From: Segniliparus sp051660745
GTDB lineage: Bacteria; Actinomycetota; Actinomycetes; Mycobacteriales; Mycobacteriaceae
Direction of reading: 5' to 3'
DNA length: 64,000 nucleotides
Assembly: GCF_051660745.1 (NCBI RefSeq)
Contig: NZ_JBOFQF010000009.1
Location: 1-64,000 of the forward strand
The notes beneath the pieces are model-generated. The model worked only from the letters and a program-made list of their open reading frames with translations, ran no database searches and was not told where the DNA came from. Made by a program: the position numbers and the translations under genes. Below are positions 1 through 7,266 of this stretch, in pieces. How positions within the stretch are numbered: position 1 is the first letter of the stretch; the number at the start of each line of letters is the position of its first letter.

Positions 1-1378
1 GGGCCATGCCCATGTTGCCGAGCCAGTGCTGCACGAGGAAGGTGGTGTGGAAGCCGATGAAGGTGAGCCAGAAGTGCAGCTTGCCCAGGCGCTCGTCCAT
101 CATCCGCCCGGTCATCTTCGGGAACCAGAAGTAGATCCCCGCGTACGTGGCGAACACGATGACGCCGAACAAGGTGTAGTGGAAATGCGCCACCACGAAG
201 TAGGAGTCCGACACGTGCATGTCCAGCGGGGGGCTCGCCAACAGCACGCCGGTGAGCCCGCCGAAGAGGAAGGTGACCAGGAAGCCGCAGGAGAAGAGCA
301 TCGGCGTCTCGAAGGTGAGCTGGCCCTTCCACATCGTGCCGATCCAGTTGATGAACTTGATGCCGGTCGGCACCGCGATCAAAAACGTCATCAGGCTGAA
401 GAACGGCAGGAGGACCGCGCCGGTGGCGTACATGTGGTGCGCCCACACCGCCACCGACAGCCCGGCGATGGACAAAGTGGCGAAGATGAGCGTGTTGTAG
501 CCGAAGACGGGCTTGCGGGAGAACACCGGGAAGATCTCCGACACGACTCCGAAGAACGGCAGGGCGAGGACGTAGACCTCGGGGTGGCCGAAGAACCAGA
601 ACAGGTGCTGCCACAAGATCACGCCGCCGTTGGAGGCGTCGAAGATGTGCCCGCCGAAGTGCCGGTCCACGATCAGCCCCATGGCCGCCGCCGTGAGGAT
701 CGGGAAGACGATGAGCACGAGCACGCTCGTCACCAGGATGTTCCAGGTGAAGATCGGCATCCGGAACATCGTCATGCCCGGCGCCCGCAGGCACACCACG
801 GTGGTGATCATGTTCACCGCGCCGAGGATGGTGCCGAGCCCGCCGACGCCGACCCCCAAGATCCACAGGTCGGTGCCGACGCCCGGCGAGTACTTCGCGC
901 CCGACAGGTTGGTGTAGAGGGTCCAGCCCGCGTCTGCCGCGCCGCCGGGGGTCAAAAAGCCCGACAACATGATGAGCCCGCCGAAGAGGAACAGCCAGTA
1001 GCTGAGCGCGTTCAGCCGGGGGAACGCCACGTCCGGCGCGCCGATCTGCAGCGGCAGGACCGCGTTCGCGAACCCGAACACGACGGGGGTCGCGTAGAGC
1101 AAGAGCATGACCGTGCCGTGCATCGTGAACAGCTGGTTGAACTGCTCGGGCGAGAGGAACTGCAGGCCGGGCTTCGCCAGCTCGGCGCGAAGGAGCAGCG
1201 CCATGAGCCCGCCGGTCAGGAAGAACGCGAAACAGGTGACCAGGTACATGTTGCCGATCACCTTGTGGTCGGTGGTCGTCACGAACTTGTAGAGGAACGA
1301 TCCCTTCAGGCCGCCGCGGGCCGGGTAGGGGCGGGTGGCCGTTGTGGTGGTTTCGGGGGCCGGTGCGGTCGCGGTCAT
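1..1378 (-). CDS. ctaD: Cytochrome c oxidase subunit I (aa3 type), 3' end outside window
   Basis: Catalytic haem-copper subunit of the respiratory terminal oxidase, in the cytoplasmic membrane. The first 459 codons are visible from the ATG at 1378, and the rest lies beyond the window edge. The low-spin haem a ligands are H87 and probably H400. The CuB ligands are H265 (in the W-F-F-G-H-P-E-V-Y motif, with the tyrosine that crosslinks to it), H314 and H315. H398 is the expected haem a3 ligand. K341 of the K proton channel is present in T-G-I-K-F. The many hydrophobic segments match the family's 12-helix fold. The family is normally about 570 residues, so roughly 110 residues are missing. The identification is very secure. 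The upstream region to 1607 carries a tandem repeat shared with a divergent gene. Confidence 0.97.
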   Translation of the reverse strand, partial: MTATAPAPETTTTATRPYPARGGLKGSFLYKFVTTTDHKVIGNMYLVTCFAFFLTGGLMALLLRAELAKPGLQFLSPEQFNQLFTMHGTVMLLLYATPVVFGFANAVLPLQIGAPDVAFPRLNALSYWLFLFGGLIMLSGFLTPGGAADAGWTLYTNLSGAKYSPGVGTDLWILGVGVGGLGTILGAVNMITTVVCLRAPGMTMFRMPIFTWNILVTSVLVLIVFPILTAAAMGLIVDRHFGGHIFDASNGGVILWQHLFWFFGHPEVYVLALPFFGVVSEIFPVFSRKPVFGYNTLIFATLSIAGLSVAVWAHHMYATGAVLLPFFSLMTFLIAVPTGIKFINWIGTMWKGQLTFETPMLFSCGFLVTFLFGGLTGVLLASPPLDMHVSDSYFVVAHFHYTLFGVIVFATYAGIYFWFPKMTGRMMDERLGKLHFWLTFIGFHTTFLVQHWLGNMGMA

Positions 1379-1512
1379 AGCCGCCCCAGGGCCGGTCGGG
1401 GATGCGCTGCCATGCCTTCTATGCAAGCCGAACAGGCGGCGCGTGCCTCGTGCCGAACGTCCCCATTCGTTGGGCTGAACGTCCTGACTCTGCGCGGGAC
1501 GTTCCGATGGCC

Positions 1513-1584
1513 GCGTGGATCGGGGGCCACGCGTAGATCGGGGGCCACGCGTAGATCGGGGGCCACGCGTAGATCGGGGGCCAA
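1513..1584. repeat. Four tandem copies of an 18-bp unit
   Basis: The unit GCGTAGATCGGGGGCCAC occurs four times head to tail. The first copy has G for A at its fifth base and the last ends in A instead of C. The array lies between the divergent starts of ctaD (1378) and the small gene at 1608, so it could be a regulatory array or a slippage product. No coding use is apparent on either strand. Confidence 0.95.
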
Positions 1585-1607
1585 CAGCGCAGAGGGATAA
1601 TGGCCTG

Positions 1608-1976
1608 ATGGATTTCTCCTTGCGCTACGACCGTTGGTACCTGCCGCTCGCGACGGCGCTCGGCGCCGGGCCGAAGCGCACGCTCATCCGCGTCGCAGAG
1701 GGAACGCTCCAGGTGAAGCACGGTTGGATCTTCCGAATCGACGTGCCGTTGGCGAGCGTCGAGTCCGCCCGTCGCACGAACCGGAGGCCGCTCGCATGGG
1801 GGGTGCACACGTTCTCGGGAGGCTGGCTCGTCAACGGGTCCCGCGACGGCGTCGTCGAGATCGGGTTCGCCTCCCCGGTCAAGCCCGCGAAAGCGCCGCT
1901 CTTCAACTGGCCCGTCCGTTCCCTGGCGCTCAGCCTGGAGGACCCGGAGGGCTTCCTCGCCGCGCTGCGGCGCTGA
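1608..1976 (+). CDS. Conserved hypothetical protein, 122 aa
   Basis: I do not recognise a named function. The protein starts M-D-F-S-L-R-Y-D-R-W-Y-L-P, then alternates short beta-like stretches (residues about 25-70) with charged turns, which could be a small beta-barrel such as a PH-like fold. There is no signal peptide and no membrane segment. The ATG at 1608 is preceded by AGAGGGA at a 10-nt spacing. An upstream in-frame extension would run through the 18-bp tandem repeat and gives the low-complexity D-R-G-P-R-V repeat, so the internal start is preferred. It is divergent from ctaD. Confidence 0.7.
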   Translation: MDFSLRYDRWYLPLATALGAGPKRTLIRVAEGTLQVKHGWIFRIDVPLASVESARRTNRRPLAWGVHTFSGGWLVNGSRDGVVEIGFASPVKPAKAPLFNWPVRSLALSLEDPEGFLAALRR

Positions 1977-2092
1977 ATCTGACGGTTCGCAGAGCCTTGC
2001 GCGCTGGCCCTGACGGGCAAGCCCTGCTACGGCAAGAAGCCCCGGTCTCGTTTCCGCCGACCGGACGCCGCGTGCCGCCCGCCAAGCGGGGG

Positions 2093-2542
2093 TCAGAGAA
2101 GTTTCGGAGCCCAGACCAGCACGGCGACCCACAGCAGGGCCCACAGCAGGCCCGCGGCGAGGAACAGCAGTCCGCCCGAACTACGCCCGAGGGTGTCGAC
2201 CATCGCGTGGCCCGGATTCTTCGGGTCGTAGTACACAGTGACCTTTTCGCCGAGCTGGGGGACATTCGAGGAAGCTCCAAGCTCCCTCGCCCGATAGGCG
2301 GTGTTGTTCGCCGTGTACTGGACCTCGCGCTTATACGTGACAGACACGCTGTTCGTCTTGACGTCCGTGCTCCTGTCGGTGGAGTAGTCGACGACGACCC
2401 CCTGGGTCTCCACGGCTTCGGCCAGGAATTTTCGGTCATGCTGCCAGAGGAAGACGCCCACAATCGCGAAGACGGCCCCCACCGCGATGAACGCCCAGCA
2501 CATCGCACGGATGAACGTCGACGACCCGTCGCTCTCGCTCAT
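2093..2542 (-). CDS. DUF3592-type membrane protein, 149 aa
   Basis: A small protein with a membrane helix at about residues 11-32, an extracytoplasmic beta-rich domain (about 35-120, with Y-Y-D-P-K-N-P near its end) and a second helix at about 124-146. This layout and the V-Y-Y-D-P-x-N-P motif are typical of DUF3592, a family without known biochemical role. The start M-S-E-S at 2542 is preferred over the longer frame to 2608, because the extra 22 residues are arginine-rich and unlike the family. It is convergent with the gene ending at 1976. Confidence 0.75.
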   Translation of the reverse strand: MSESDGSSTFIRAMCWAFIAVGAVFAIVGVFLWQHDRKFLAEAVETQGVVVDYSTDRSTDVKTNSVSVTYKREVQYTANNTAYRARELGASSNVPQLGEKVTVYYDPKNPGHAMVDTLGRSSGGLLFLAAGLLWALLWVAVLVWAPKLL

Positions 2543-2664
2543 GGCAGTATCATGCCATCTCCTGCCTTCCAGCGGCGCACCACGGGGACGCTTTTCCTCG
2601 CGCAACACGCCGCCGCGAGCCTGGACGCCTCGTAGGCGAGGACCAGGCCTAGCACGGAACGGTG

Positions 2665-4332
2665 TTAGCTGGTGCCTGCGAGGGCTTGTCGTGTGTTGTT
2701 TTCGACGGAGCCGGGCGCGTAGTACTTCGCGGCCCAGGCGCTGCTGGAGGTGAGGGTGAAGCTGGTGGGGTCGCCTGCCTCTCGGCGGTTGTAGGCCATG
2801 CGGGCGCGGTAGTGCTCGAAGAGGCGGAGGAATTCCGCGAGGTAGATTCCGGCGAGACGGGGGCTGTTGGTGATCTCGACGAAGTTCTCGTCGTTGTTGT
2901 GCAGGGAGTTGTTGCTGAAGTTGGCGGAGCCGGTGAACACGACGGGGTTGTCGCCCTCGGCGTCGACGACGACGAATTTGTGGTGGACTCGGACCATGAT
3001 TTTGGGGTCTTCGCCGGGCCAGAGGACACGTTCGGGCGCGAAGCCGTCAGGGGTGTCGGAGGCTTTGAAGCTGTTGAAGCCGACGATGTCGTGGTGTTCT
3101 TGGGCTTGTTTGAAGATAGTGATCGAGGCCGCGACGTCGGCGCGGGAGGGGTCGCCCGTCGGTTCGGCGGTGGGCACCTTGTTGACCAGGGCGAGGGCCA
3201 TTTTGTTCGAGTCCGCGGCTTGGACGAAGGCGTCGAGGAGCGCGCCGTCGGTGGGGTCGTAGGCGCAGAGCAGCACGGAGTGCTGCGCGGCTTTGATCGC
3301 GTCGACGACGGTGTCGAGGGATCGCCGCTCTGTGGTGGGCTCGGGCGGGAAGAACGCCCGGATCGTGGCGTCGCCGACTTGCACGGGGGCGGACCAGCCG
3401 GTCTGTGTTTTCCGGGTGGCGGCCAGGCCGGGGTTCTGGGCGAGCTCGCGCTGGCGGGCGAGGTAGAGCGCGGCGAGGGCGGGGGATTCGAAGGTGTGCA
3501 GCAGGTTCGCCTGGGCGGAGAGGCCCTCGGGGGTGAAGTTCGCCGAGCCGGTCAGCACCGCCTCGGCGGTGTCGCCGTCGGCGCGCACGAGGAATTTGTT
3601 GTGCATGATGTTCGCGTGGGTGCGCGCGGCGAAATCCTCCGCCGCCCGGCCGCTGGATATCAGCTCTTGTATCGCGGCGTCGGAGGCGTGGTCGCTGGAG
3701 GTCTGGTTGTAGGCGAGGGACAGCGGGCCGTCGTGCGATTTGAGCGCGGGGAGGATCCAGGTGGGGTCGGTGAGGTGGTAGATCGCGCCGTCGACCGCTT
3801 TCCCCGAGGCTCGTTCGAGGAACTGCGGGACGGCGAGCTGCATCCCGTTGCCGAGCCATGCCTCGGCCGCTTCGCGCTGGGCCTGGGTGGACAGGTCGGG
3901 GAACTGTTTGCTGAAGGCCTGGGAGCTGACGACGGCTCGGTTGAAATAGCTGCCGATCCCGTGCTCCTCGATCTCGGGCACCGTCGCCTGGATCGTCGTG
4001 CTCTGCTCGTCCAGCAGCTCCAACGCCCCCGGCTCGCCGACCACCGGCACGACTTTGTAGGTGAACGCGGAGCCTCGGTCGCGGTCGTCGATCCGCGCGT
4101 CCCACCAGTAGAACTTCTGGATCGGGGCCTGGTCGCTGGGGATGTCGGACTGGTCGGGGTTCGGGCCGTCGAACCCGATCCGGTTGGGCAGCCAGCTCGA
4201 CCCCGATCCCGCGAGTCCGGGGGTCCGCTCGATGGCGAAGCCCAGGAAGTCGCCCCGGTCGCGGCCCTCGGGCCAGTCGTACGCCAGCAGCACCAGCGTC
4301 GGGGAGAGATACGGCTTGACTACGACGGGCAC
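2665..4332 (-). CDS. Phospholipase D-like protein with two HKD motifs, 555 aa
   Basis: The protein carries two phospholipase D/nuclease half-sites. The first is H-N-K at residues 244-246 followed by G-S-A-N-F-T, and the second is H-H-K at 450-452 followed by D457 and G-S-A-N-F-S. In the PLD superfamily these halves form one active site acting on phosphodiesters of lipids or nucleic acids. In the first motif the position five after the lysine is alanine, with aspartate one further on. The N-terminal 150 residues look like a beta-rich domain. There is no signal peptide, so a cytoplasmic place is likely. The GTG at 4332 has GGAGG five bases upstream; the longer frame would run into the tRNA-derived repeat. 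The substrate is unknown. It ends just left of the island boundary. Confidence 0.8.
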   Translation of the reverse strand: MPVVVKPYLSPTLVLLAYDWPEGRDRGDFLGFAIERTPGLAGSGSSWLPNRIGFDGPNPDQSDIPSDQAPIQKFYWWDARIDDRDRGSAFTYKVVPVVGEPGALELLDEQSTTIQATVPEIEEHGIGSYFNRAVVSSQAFSKQFPDLSTQAQREAAEAWLGNGMQLAVPQFLERASGKAVDGAIYHLTDPTWILPALKSHDGPLSLAYNQTSSDHASDAAIQELISSGRAAEDFAARTHANIMHNKFLVRADGDTAEAVLTGSANFTPEGLSAQANLLHTFESPALAALYLARQRELAQNPGLAATRKTQTGWSAPVQVGDATIRAFFPPEPTTERRSLDTVVDAIKAAQHSVLLCAYDPTDGALLDAFVQAADSNKMALALVNKVPTAEPTGDPSRADVAASITIFKQAQEHHDIVGFNSFKASDTPDGFAPERVLWPGEDPKIMVRVHHKFVVVDAEGDNPVVFTGSANFSNNSLHNNDENFVEITNSPRLAGIYLAEFLRLFEHYRARMAYNRREAGDPTSFTLTSSSAWAAKYYAPGSVENNTRQALAGTS

Positions 4333-4489
4333 TAAGACCTCCGAGTTCAGGATCAATTGCTGACGCGGCGAGACTACCGGGGCATAGAGGGCGGTCGACA
4401 TCCTGCGGTCGAACACGTGAAGTCCGCAAGACGAACAAGAATTGTCGCGACTGTCTCCCAGGCCTGCCCGCATGGTCGCGAACACCACG

Positions 4490-4603
4490 GAAAGCAAGAG
4501 GCCCCGGTCTGCGTTTCCACAGGCCGGGGCCTCTCCAACTGTCTCAACCAACAGTGTCGGGGTGGCGGGATTCGAACCCACGGCCTCTTCGTCCCGAACG
4601 AAG
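4490..4603 (-). repeat. Left attachment-site repeat: 3' fragment of tRNA-Pro plus terminator
   Basis: Bases 4557-4603 repeat the tRNA-Pro gene from its discriminator base back to the anticodon stem. Beyond 4603 the match stops abruptly and the 5' half of the tRNA is absent, so no tRNA is made here. Bases 4498-4507 pair with 4524-4533 (GAGGCCCCGG / CCGGGGCCTC), a copy of the tRNA terminator. The segment is identical to 11048-11114 over the inner 67 bp. Confidence 0.9.
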
Positions 4604-4863
4604 TCGGGGAAATCGTTGGTGGATGACGAGTGATCTTGGCGGGGGAGGGGAGCGCAGCTAGAACGGGGTTTTCTCGGCTTAGCTGTGTGTTGGGAACAAC
4701 GGTGTGGTGGGGTGGGCGGTGGAGCTGTTGCGTACCGAAACGGGCGCTACCGGGACTACAACAGGGCCAAGAGCGACAACGGACCTGTAGGCCTGCGGCG
4801 CAGGTTCGTGACGGAGAGGGCGTGGTGATTGTTCGAGACCTGAGTCCTAGGGCTCACGCCCGG
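4604..4863. other. Non-coding island edge next to the left att repeat
   Basis: No convincing gene is seen. One plus-strand frame ending in TGA at about 4828 reads R-N-G-R-Y-R-D-Y-N-R-A-K-S-D-N, which could be the decayed end of a former gene, but nothing supports expression. TTGCGTAC at 4728-4735 resembles the ACTGCGTAC repeats near the right att site and might be an old recombinase arm site. Confidence 0.4.
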
Positions 4864-5604
4864 TTAGCCCTGAGCGATGATCGTCGTGGTTGCTCCGTTG
4901 AGGGCGGCGACGGTTTGGCGGATGAGAGGCAGGCTGGCTTCGAGCCACACGCCGGGGCATTCGGTGGCGGGGGTGTCGTTGTCGCGAGGCCAGTCCCGAT
5001 GTCCTGCGATGACAGGAAGGTCGGCGGTGCGGGAGCTGATGGGGGACGAGTAGTGGATGGTTCCGAGGGGGTCGAGGCCCAGTCTCTTAGTGAGGCTGGC
5101 GAGGACTGTGACGAGGGAGTACGCGGCAGCAGGGGTTGGGGAGCTGCTTTCGAAGTTGCCGATCAGGCAGACGCCGATGTTGCCGGGGTTGTAGTTGTAG
5201 ACGTGTCCGGCGGTGACGACGGGTGCTGCGGGGGCGGGCGTGGTTCCGGGCTGGAAGACGGGAGAGGCGTCGTCTCCGGTGGAGCGGCCCGCGTAGATCG
5301 CGCCGTCGGGCCCGATGAGCAGCTGGTAGCCGATGTCGCCCCAGCCTCGTCCAGCGGGGACGTTGCCTTTCGCGGGGTACTGCTCGGGAGGGAGGGCGTG
5401 GAAGCGGTAGATCTCCCGGATCGCGTCGGCGGTGGCGTTGTCGCCGAAAGGCTCGCCCGAGTGATGGACGGTGATCGCTTGCGCGGGGGTGAACTGAGGA
5501 TCCCAGGTCATGATCGACTCGTCCGCGCCCCACTCGGAGCGTGTCACGACTGGAAAGCCCAACAACGCGCTCGCGGCTTGCCCTGTGGTGGCGGTAGCGG
5601 CCAT
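4864..5604 (-). CDS. N-acetylmuramoyl-L-alanine amidase (Amidase_2/PGRP fold), endolysin-like
   Basis: Zinc amidase that cuts the bond between N-acetylmuramic acid and the peptide stem of peptidoglycan. Visible zinc ligands are the histidine in V-H-H-S-G near residue 45, the histidine in A-G-H-R-D and the cysteine in E-C-P-G near residue 225. A typical R-S-E-W-G-A-D stretch opens the domain at about residue 22. No signal peptide or cell-wall binding domain is present, so export would need a holin or lysis, as for phage endolysins. The ATG at 5604 has GGAG nine bases upstream, whereas the ATG at 5613 abuts that site and is less likely. It is the leftmost gene of the island. A phage or satellite lysis gene is the likeliest origin. 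Confidence 0.85.
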   Translation of the reverse strand: MAATATTGQAASALLGFPVVTRSEWGADESIMTWDPQFTPAQAITVHHSGEPFGDNATADAIREIYRFHALPPEQYPAKGNVPAGRGWGDIGYQLLIGPDGAIYAGRSTGDDASPVFQPGTTPAPAAPVVTAGHVYNYNPGNIGVCLIGNFESSSPTPAAAYSLVTVLASLTKRLGLDPLGTIHYSSPISSRTADLPVIAGHRDWPRDNDTPATECPGVWLEASLPLIRQTVAALNGATTTIIAQG

Positions 5605-5955
5605 GCTTCGCATCTCCTTCGTCCATGGGTCGGGGTGCGTCTATCAATGTATTCGCATCCTCGCGCATCTGCGGTGGACGGCGTATGAACCTTCGAGGAA
5701 GCTGCCGCCACTCCGTGTGATCGGAATTCTCTCCACGGGACAGGCAGACACGCCCACGGGGGGGCGACCCCCACCCAGGGCGCACCGCGGGGGCATAGGC
5801 GAACGCCCCTACGAAAATTCCCCCAAACCCTGCCCGCTGAGTTGGTTCTCCGCGTACGGGAGTATCCCTTTTCTCCCCCTACTGTTGCGCGCGTTCGTGG
5901 CGCTGCGGCGGCTTAAGGGCGTTTTGCCTGATTGGGATCGTGATGCCCTGTGAGG
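5605..5955. other. 351-bp gap between the amidase and regulator genes
   Basis: Both neighbours are transcribed leftward. I see no gene, tRNA or strong terminator. A plus-strand frame open through the whole gap gives a proline/arginine-rich product with no family resemblance and is rejected as coding. The amidase promoter probably lies here. Confidence 0.4.
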
Positions 5956-6399
5956 TCAGGCGGGTTCGCCCAAAGGGCGGTCGTGGGATCTCTGCCAGGC
6001 AGCTTTGATGTCTTCGGCGCTCGCGTCGATGGCAGGGGCGAGTGCTTGCGCTTTCTCTTCGGTGAGGCTGATTTCTCCTCGTTCGAGACCGGCGATGGCG
6101 GCGGCGGTGGTGCCGGTGAGCCATGCGAGCCGGGTCTGGCTGAGGCCGGCGAGGCGGCGCAGGTCCGCGAGGGTCCGTTCTGCTTCGGGGACTTTGATCA
6201 GGTCGTCCATGCGCAGGCCGAGGGCTTGGGCGACTTTCGCGAGGGATTCGATGTTCGGGGATCGCGCCCCGATCTCCCACGCCCCGATGGTCGTCTTGGA
6301 GACTGCCGCGCGCCGCGCGAGGTCGTGTCTGCTCACGCCCTGTCGTTTGCGGGCTTCGGAGAGGGCGGAGATGTCGAGCCCTTTGATCGGTCTGTTCAT
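5956..6399 (-). CDS. XRE-family regulator with two tandem helix-turn-helix domains
   Basis: DNA-binding protein of 147 residues. The first HTH (about residues 11-66) reads A-R-K-R-Q-G-V-S-R-H-D-L-A with the recognition region V-S-K-T-T-I-G-A-W-E. The second (about 76-130) reads L-R-R-L-A-G-L-S-Q-T-R-L-A, with A-A-A-I-A-G-L-E-R-G-E. Two HTH_3 domains in one short chain are unusual and suggest pseudo-dimeric binding. It is divergent from the effector operon starting at 6583, with 183 bp between them, so it most likely represses that operon and itself, as island regulators usually do. The ATG at 6399 is the first start after the spacer. No other domain is present. Confidence 0.85.
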   Translation of the reverse strand: MNRPIKGLDISALSEARKRQGVSRHDLARRAAVSKTTIGAWEIGARSPNIESLAKVAQALGLRMDDLIKVPEAERTLADLRRLAGLSQTRLAWLTGTTAAAIAGLERGEISLTEEKAQALAPAIDASAEDIKAAWQRSHDRPLGEPA

Positions 6400-6438
6400 G
6401 GAACAGTCCTTGCGGCCAGCGGCATTGCGTCATGCTGG

Positions 6439-6452
6439 CAACACCATTGTTG
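6439..6452. promoter_or_regulatory. Inverted repeat CAACA-CCAT-TGTTG, possible regulator operator
   Basis: A perfect 5-bp inverted repeat with a 4-bp spacer in the divergent promoter region between the double-HTH regulator and the effector operon. Short palindromes of this kind are typical XRE binding sites. Assignment is by position only. Confidence 0.4.
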
Positions 6453-6582
6453 TCCTCCAATGTGAAGTCGGTTAATGTATGTGCCATGTGTCACGAAACT
6501 TCGATTCGGGTATCGTGGCCGGCATTGAGCGGATACGCTGGCCCGAACACGCCAGCGCCACTATGCGGAGGAGATCGACACC

Positions 6583-6954
6583 ATGGTGCACGGCAGCATG
6601 CCGCGCTACGGCTACGAGGACGTGGGGCCGAGGGTCAAGCAGTACGGGCATGTCGAGAGCCCGGCCGACGAGGAGGTCGACCCGAGGATTCTGGAGCAGC
6701 AAAGGCAGCGGTTGGAGCAGTTGCGCAAGCAGCAGCACGAGTCGATGCCGCAAACGAGGATCGGGCGGCGCTGGACCCCGGACCGGGGCCTGGTGTCGGA
6801 GAAGGCGGGGAGCAAGGTCGGGGAGACCGCCGCGAGGCTCCCGAGCGGGGAGATCGACGGCTCGTTGGACCTGCCGAGCGCGCCGCCGGCTGACGCGCCG
6901 GGGCAAGCGGTGAACTTGGCGACTGCGATCCTGCCGGGCGGGGGTTTGCGGTGA
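6583..6954 (+). CDS. Small charged protein, first gene of the effector operon, 123 aa
   Basis: Function unknown. The N-terminal 65 residues are hydrophilic, with a glutamine/arginine-rich helix (about 37-50) that could form a coiled coil. The C-terminal third is rich in Ala, Pro and Gly. There is no signal peptide or membrane segment. The start at 6583 has GGAG nine bases upstream. The stop overlaps the GTG of the next gene by four bases (GTGA), which argues that it is co-translated with the EspC-like protein and the effector. By position it could be a chaperone, adaptor or small partner for type VII export, but no motif proves this. Confidence 0.65.
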   Translation: MVHGSMPRYGYEDVGPRVKQYGHVESPADEEVDPRILEQQRQRLEQLRKQQHESMPQTRIGRRWTPDRGLVSEKAGSKVGETAARLPSGEIDGSLDLPSAPPADAPGQAVNLATAILPGGGLR

Positions 6955-7265
6955 GCGGGGGCGTGGGGACGAACATCGAGGACTTGCGGACCTACGGGCA
7001 GCATGTCGCGGGCAACGCCGACAAGGTGCGAGGCTTGGAGCTCGCGCAGTCCTACACCTCCGTGTCGTTGCCGAATGGAGAGGCCGCGCAAGCCCTCATG
7101 GAGGCGGGCGAGCTGTTCGGGTCGGTCGCGGACCACGCGCACGAGCGGTTCTCGTTCGCCGGGGCGGAGACCGTGGCAGACGCGGGCACGTACGAACGGG
7201 TCGAGGAGCGCCACGCCGGGGAGATCGACGGCGTGGGCGAGCAGATCGCGGAGTTCAGGTGGTGA
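6951..7265 (+). CDS. EspC/WXG-like small protein (DUF2580-type), type VII secretion partner
   Basis: 104 residues, predicted all-helical with a break near residues 38-45, the size and shape of ESX-1 EspC-family and other WXG100-like proteins that travel as helical hairpins through type VII secretion. The sequence has V-G-T-N-I-E-D-L-R-T-Y near the start, and a second long helix rich in Ala, Glu and Val ending in A-E-F-R-W. I do not see the exact W-x-G triplet or a clear Y-x-x-x-D/E export tag at the end, so assignment rests on size, pattern and context. GTG start overlaps the upstream stop; the effector starts one base after its stop. It probably pairs with the N-terminal helices of the effector. 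Confidence 0.65.
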   Translation: MSGGVGTNIEDLRTYGQHVAGNADKVRGLELAQSYTSVSLPNGEAAQALMEAGELFGSVADHAHERFSFAGAETVADAGTYERVEERHAGEIDGVGEQIAEFRW

Positions 7266-7266
7266 C

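Noticed and set aside
26..1600. Long plus-strand open frame of 524 codons at the left end
   Set aside because: It is the antisense shadow of ctaD; the minus strand reads a complete oxidase with all metal ligands, while the plus product is a His/Glu/Arg-rich repeat.
4333..4581. Upstream extension of the phospholipase D-like gene
   Set aside because: It would read through the tRNA-derived repeat; the GTG at 4332 has a strong ribosome site and fits the domain start.
5510..5953. 147-codon plus-strand frame in the gap between amidase and regulator
   Set aside because: It overlaps the start of the amidase gene antisense, has no family similarity and no ribosome site.
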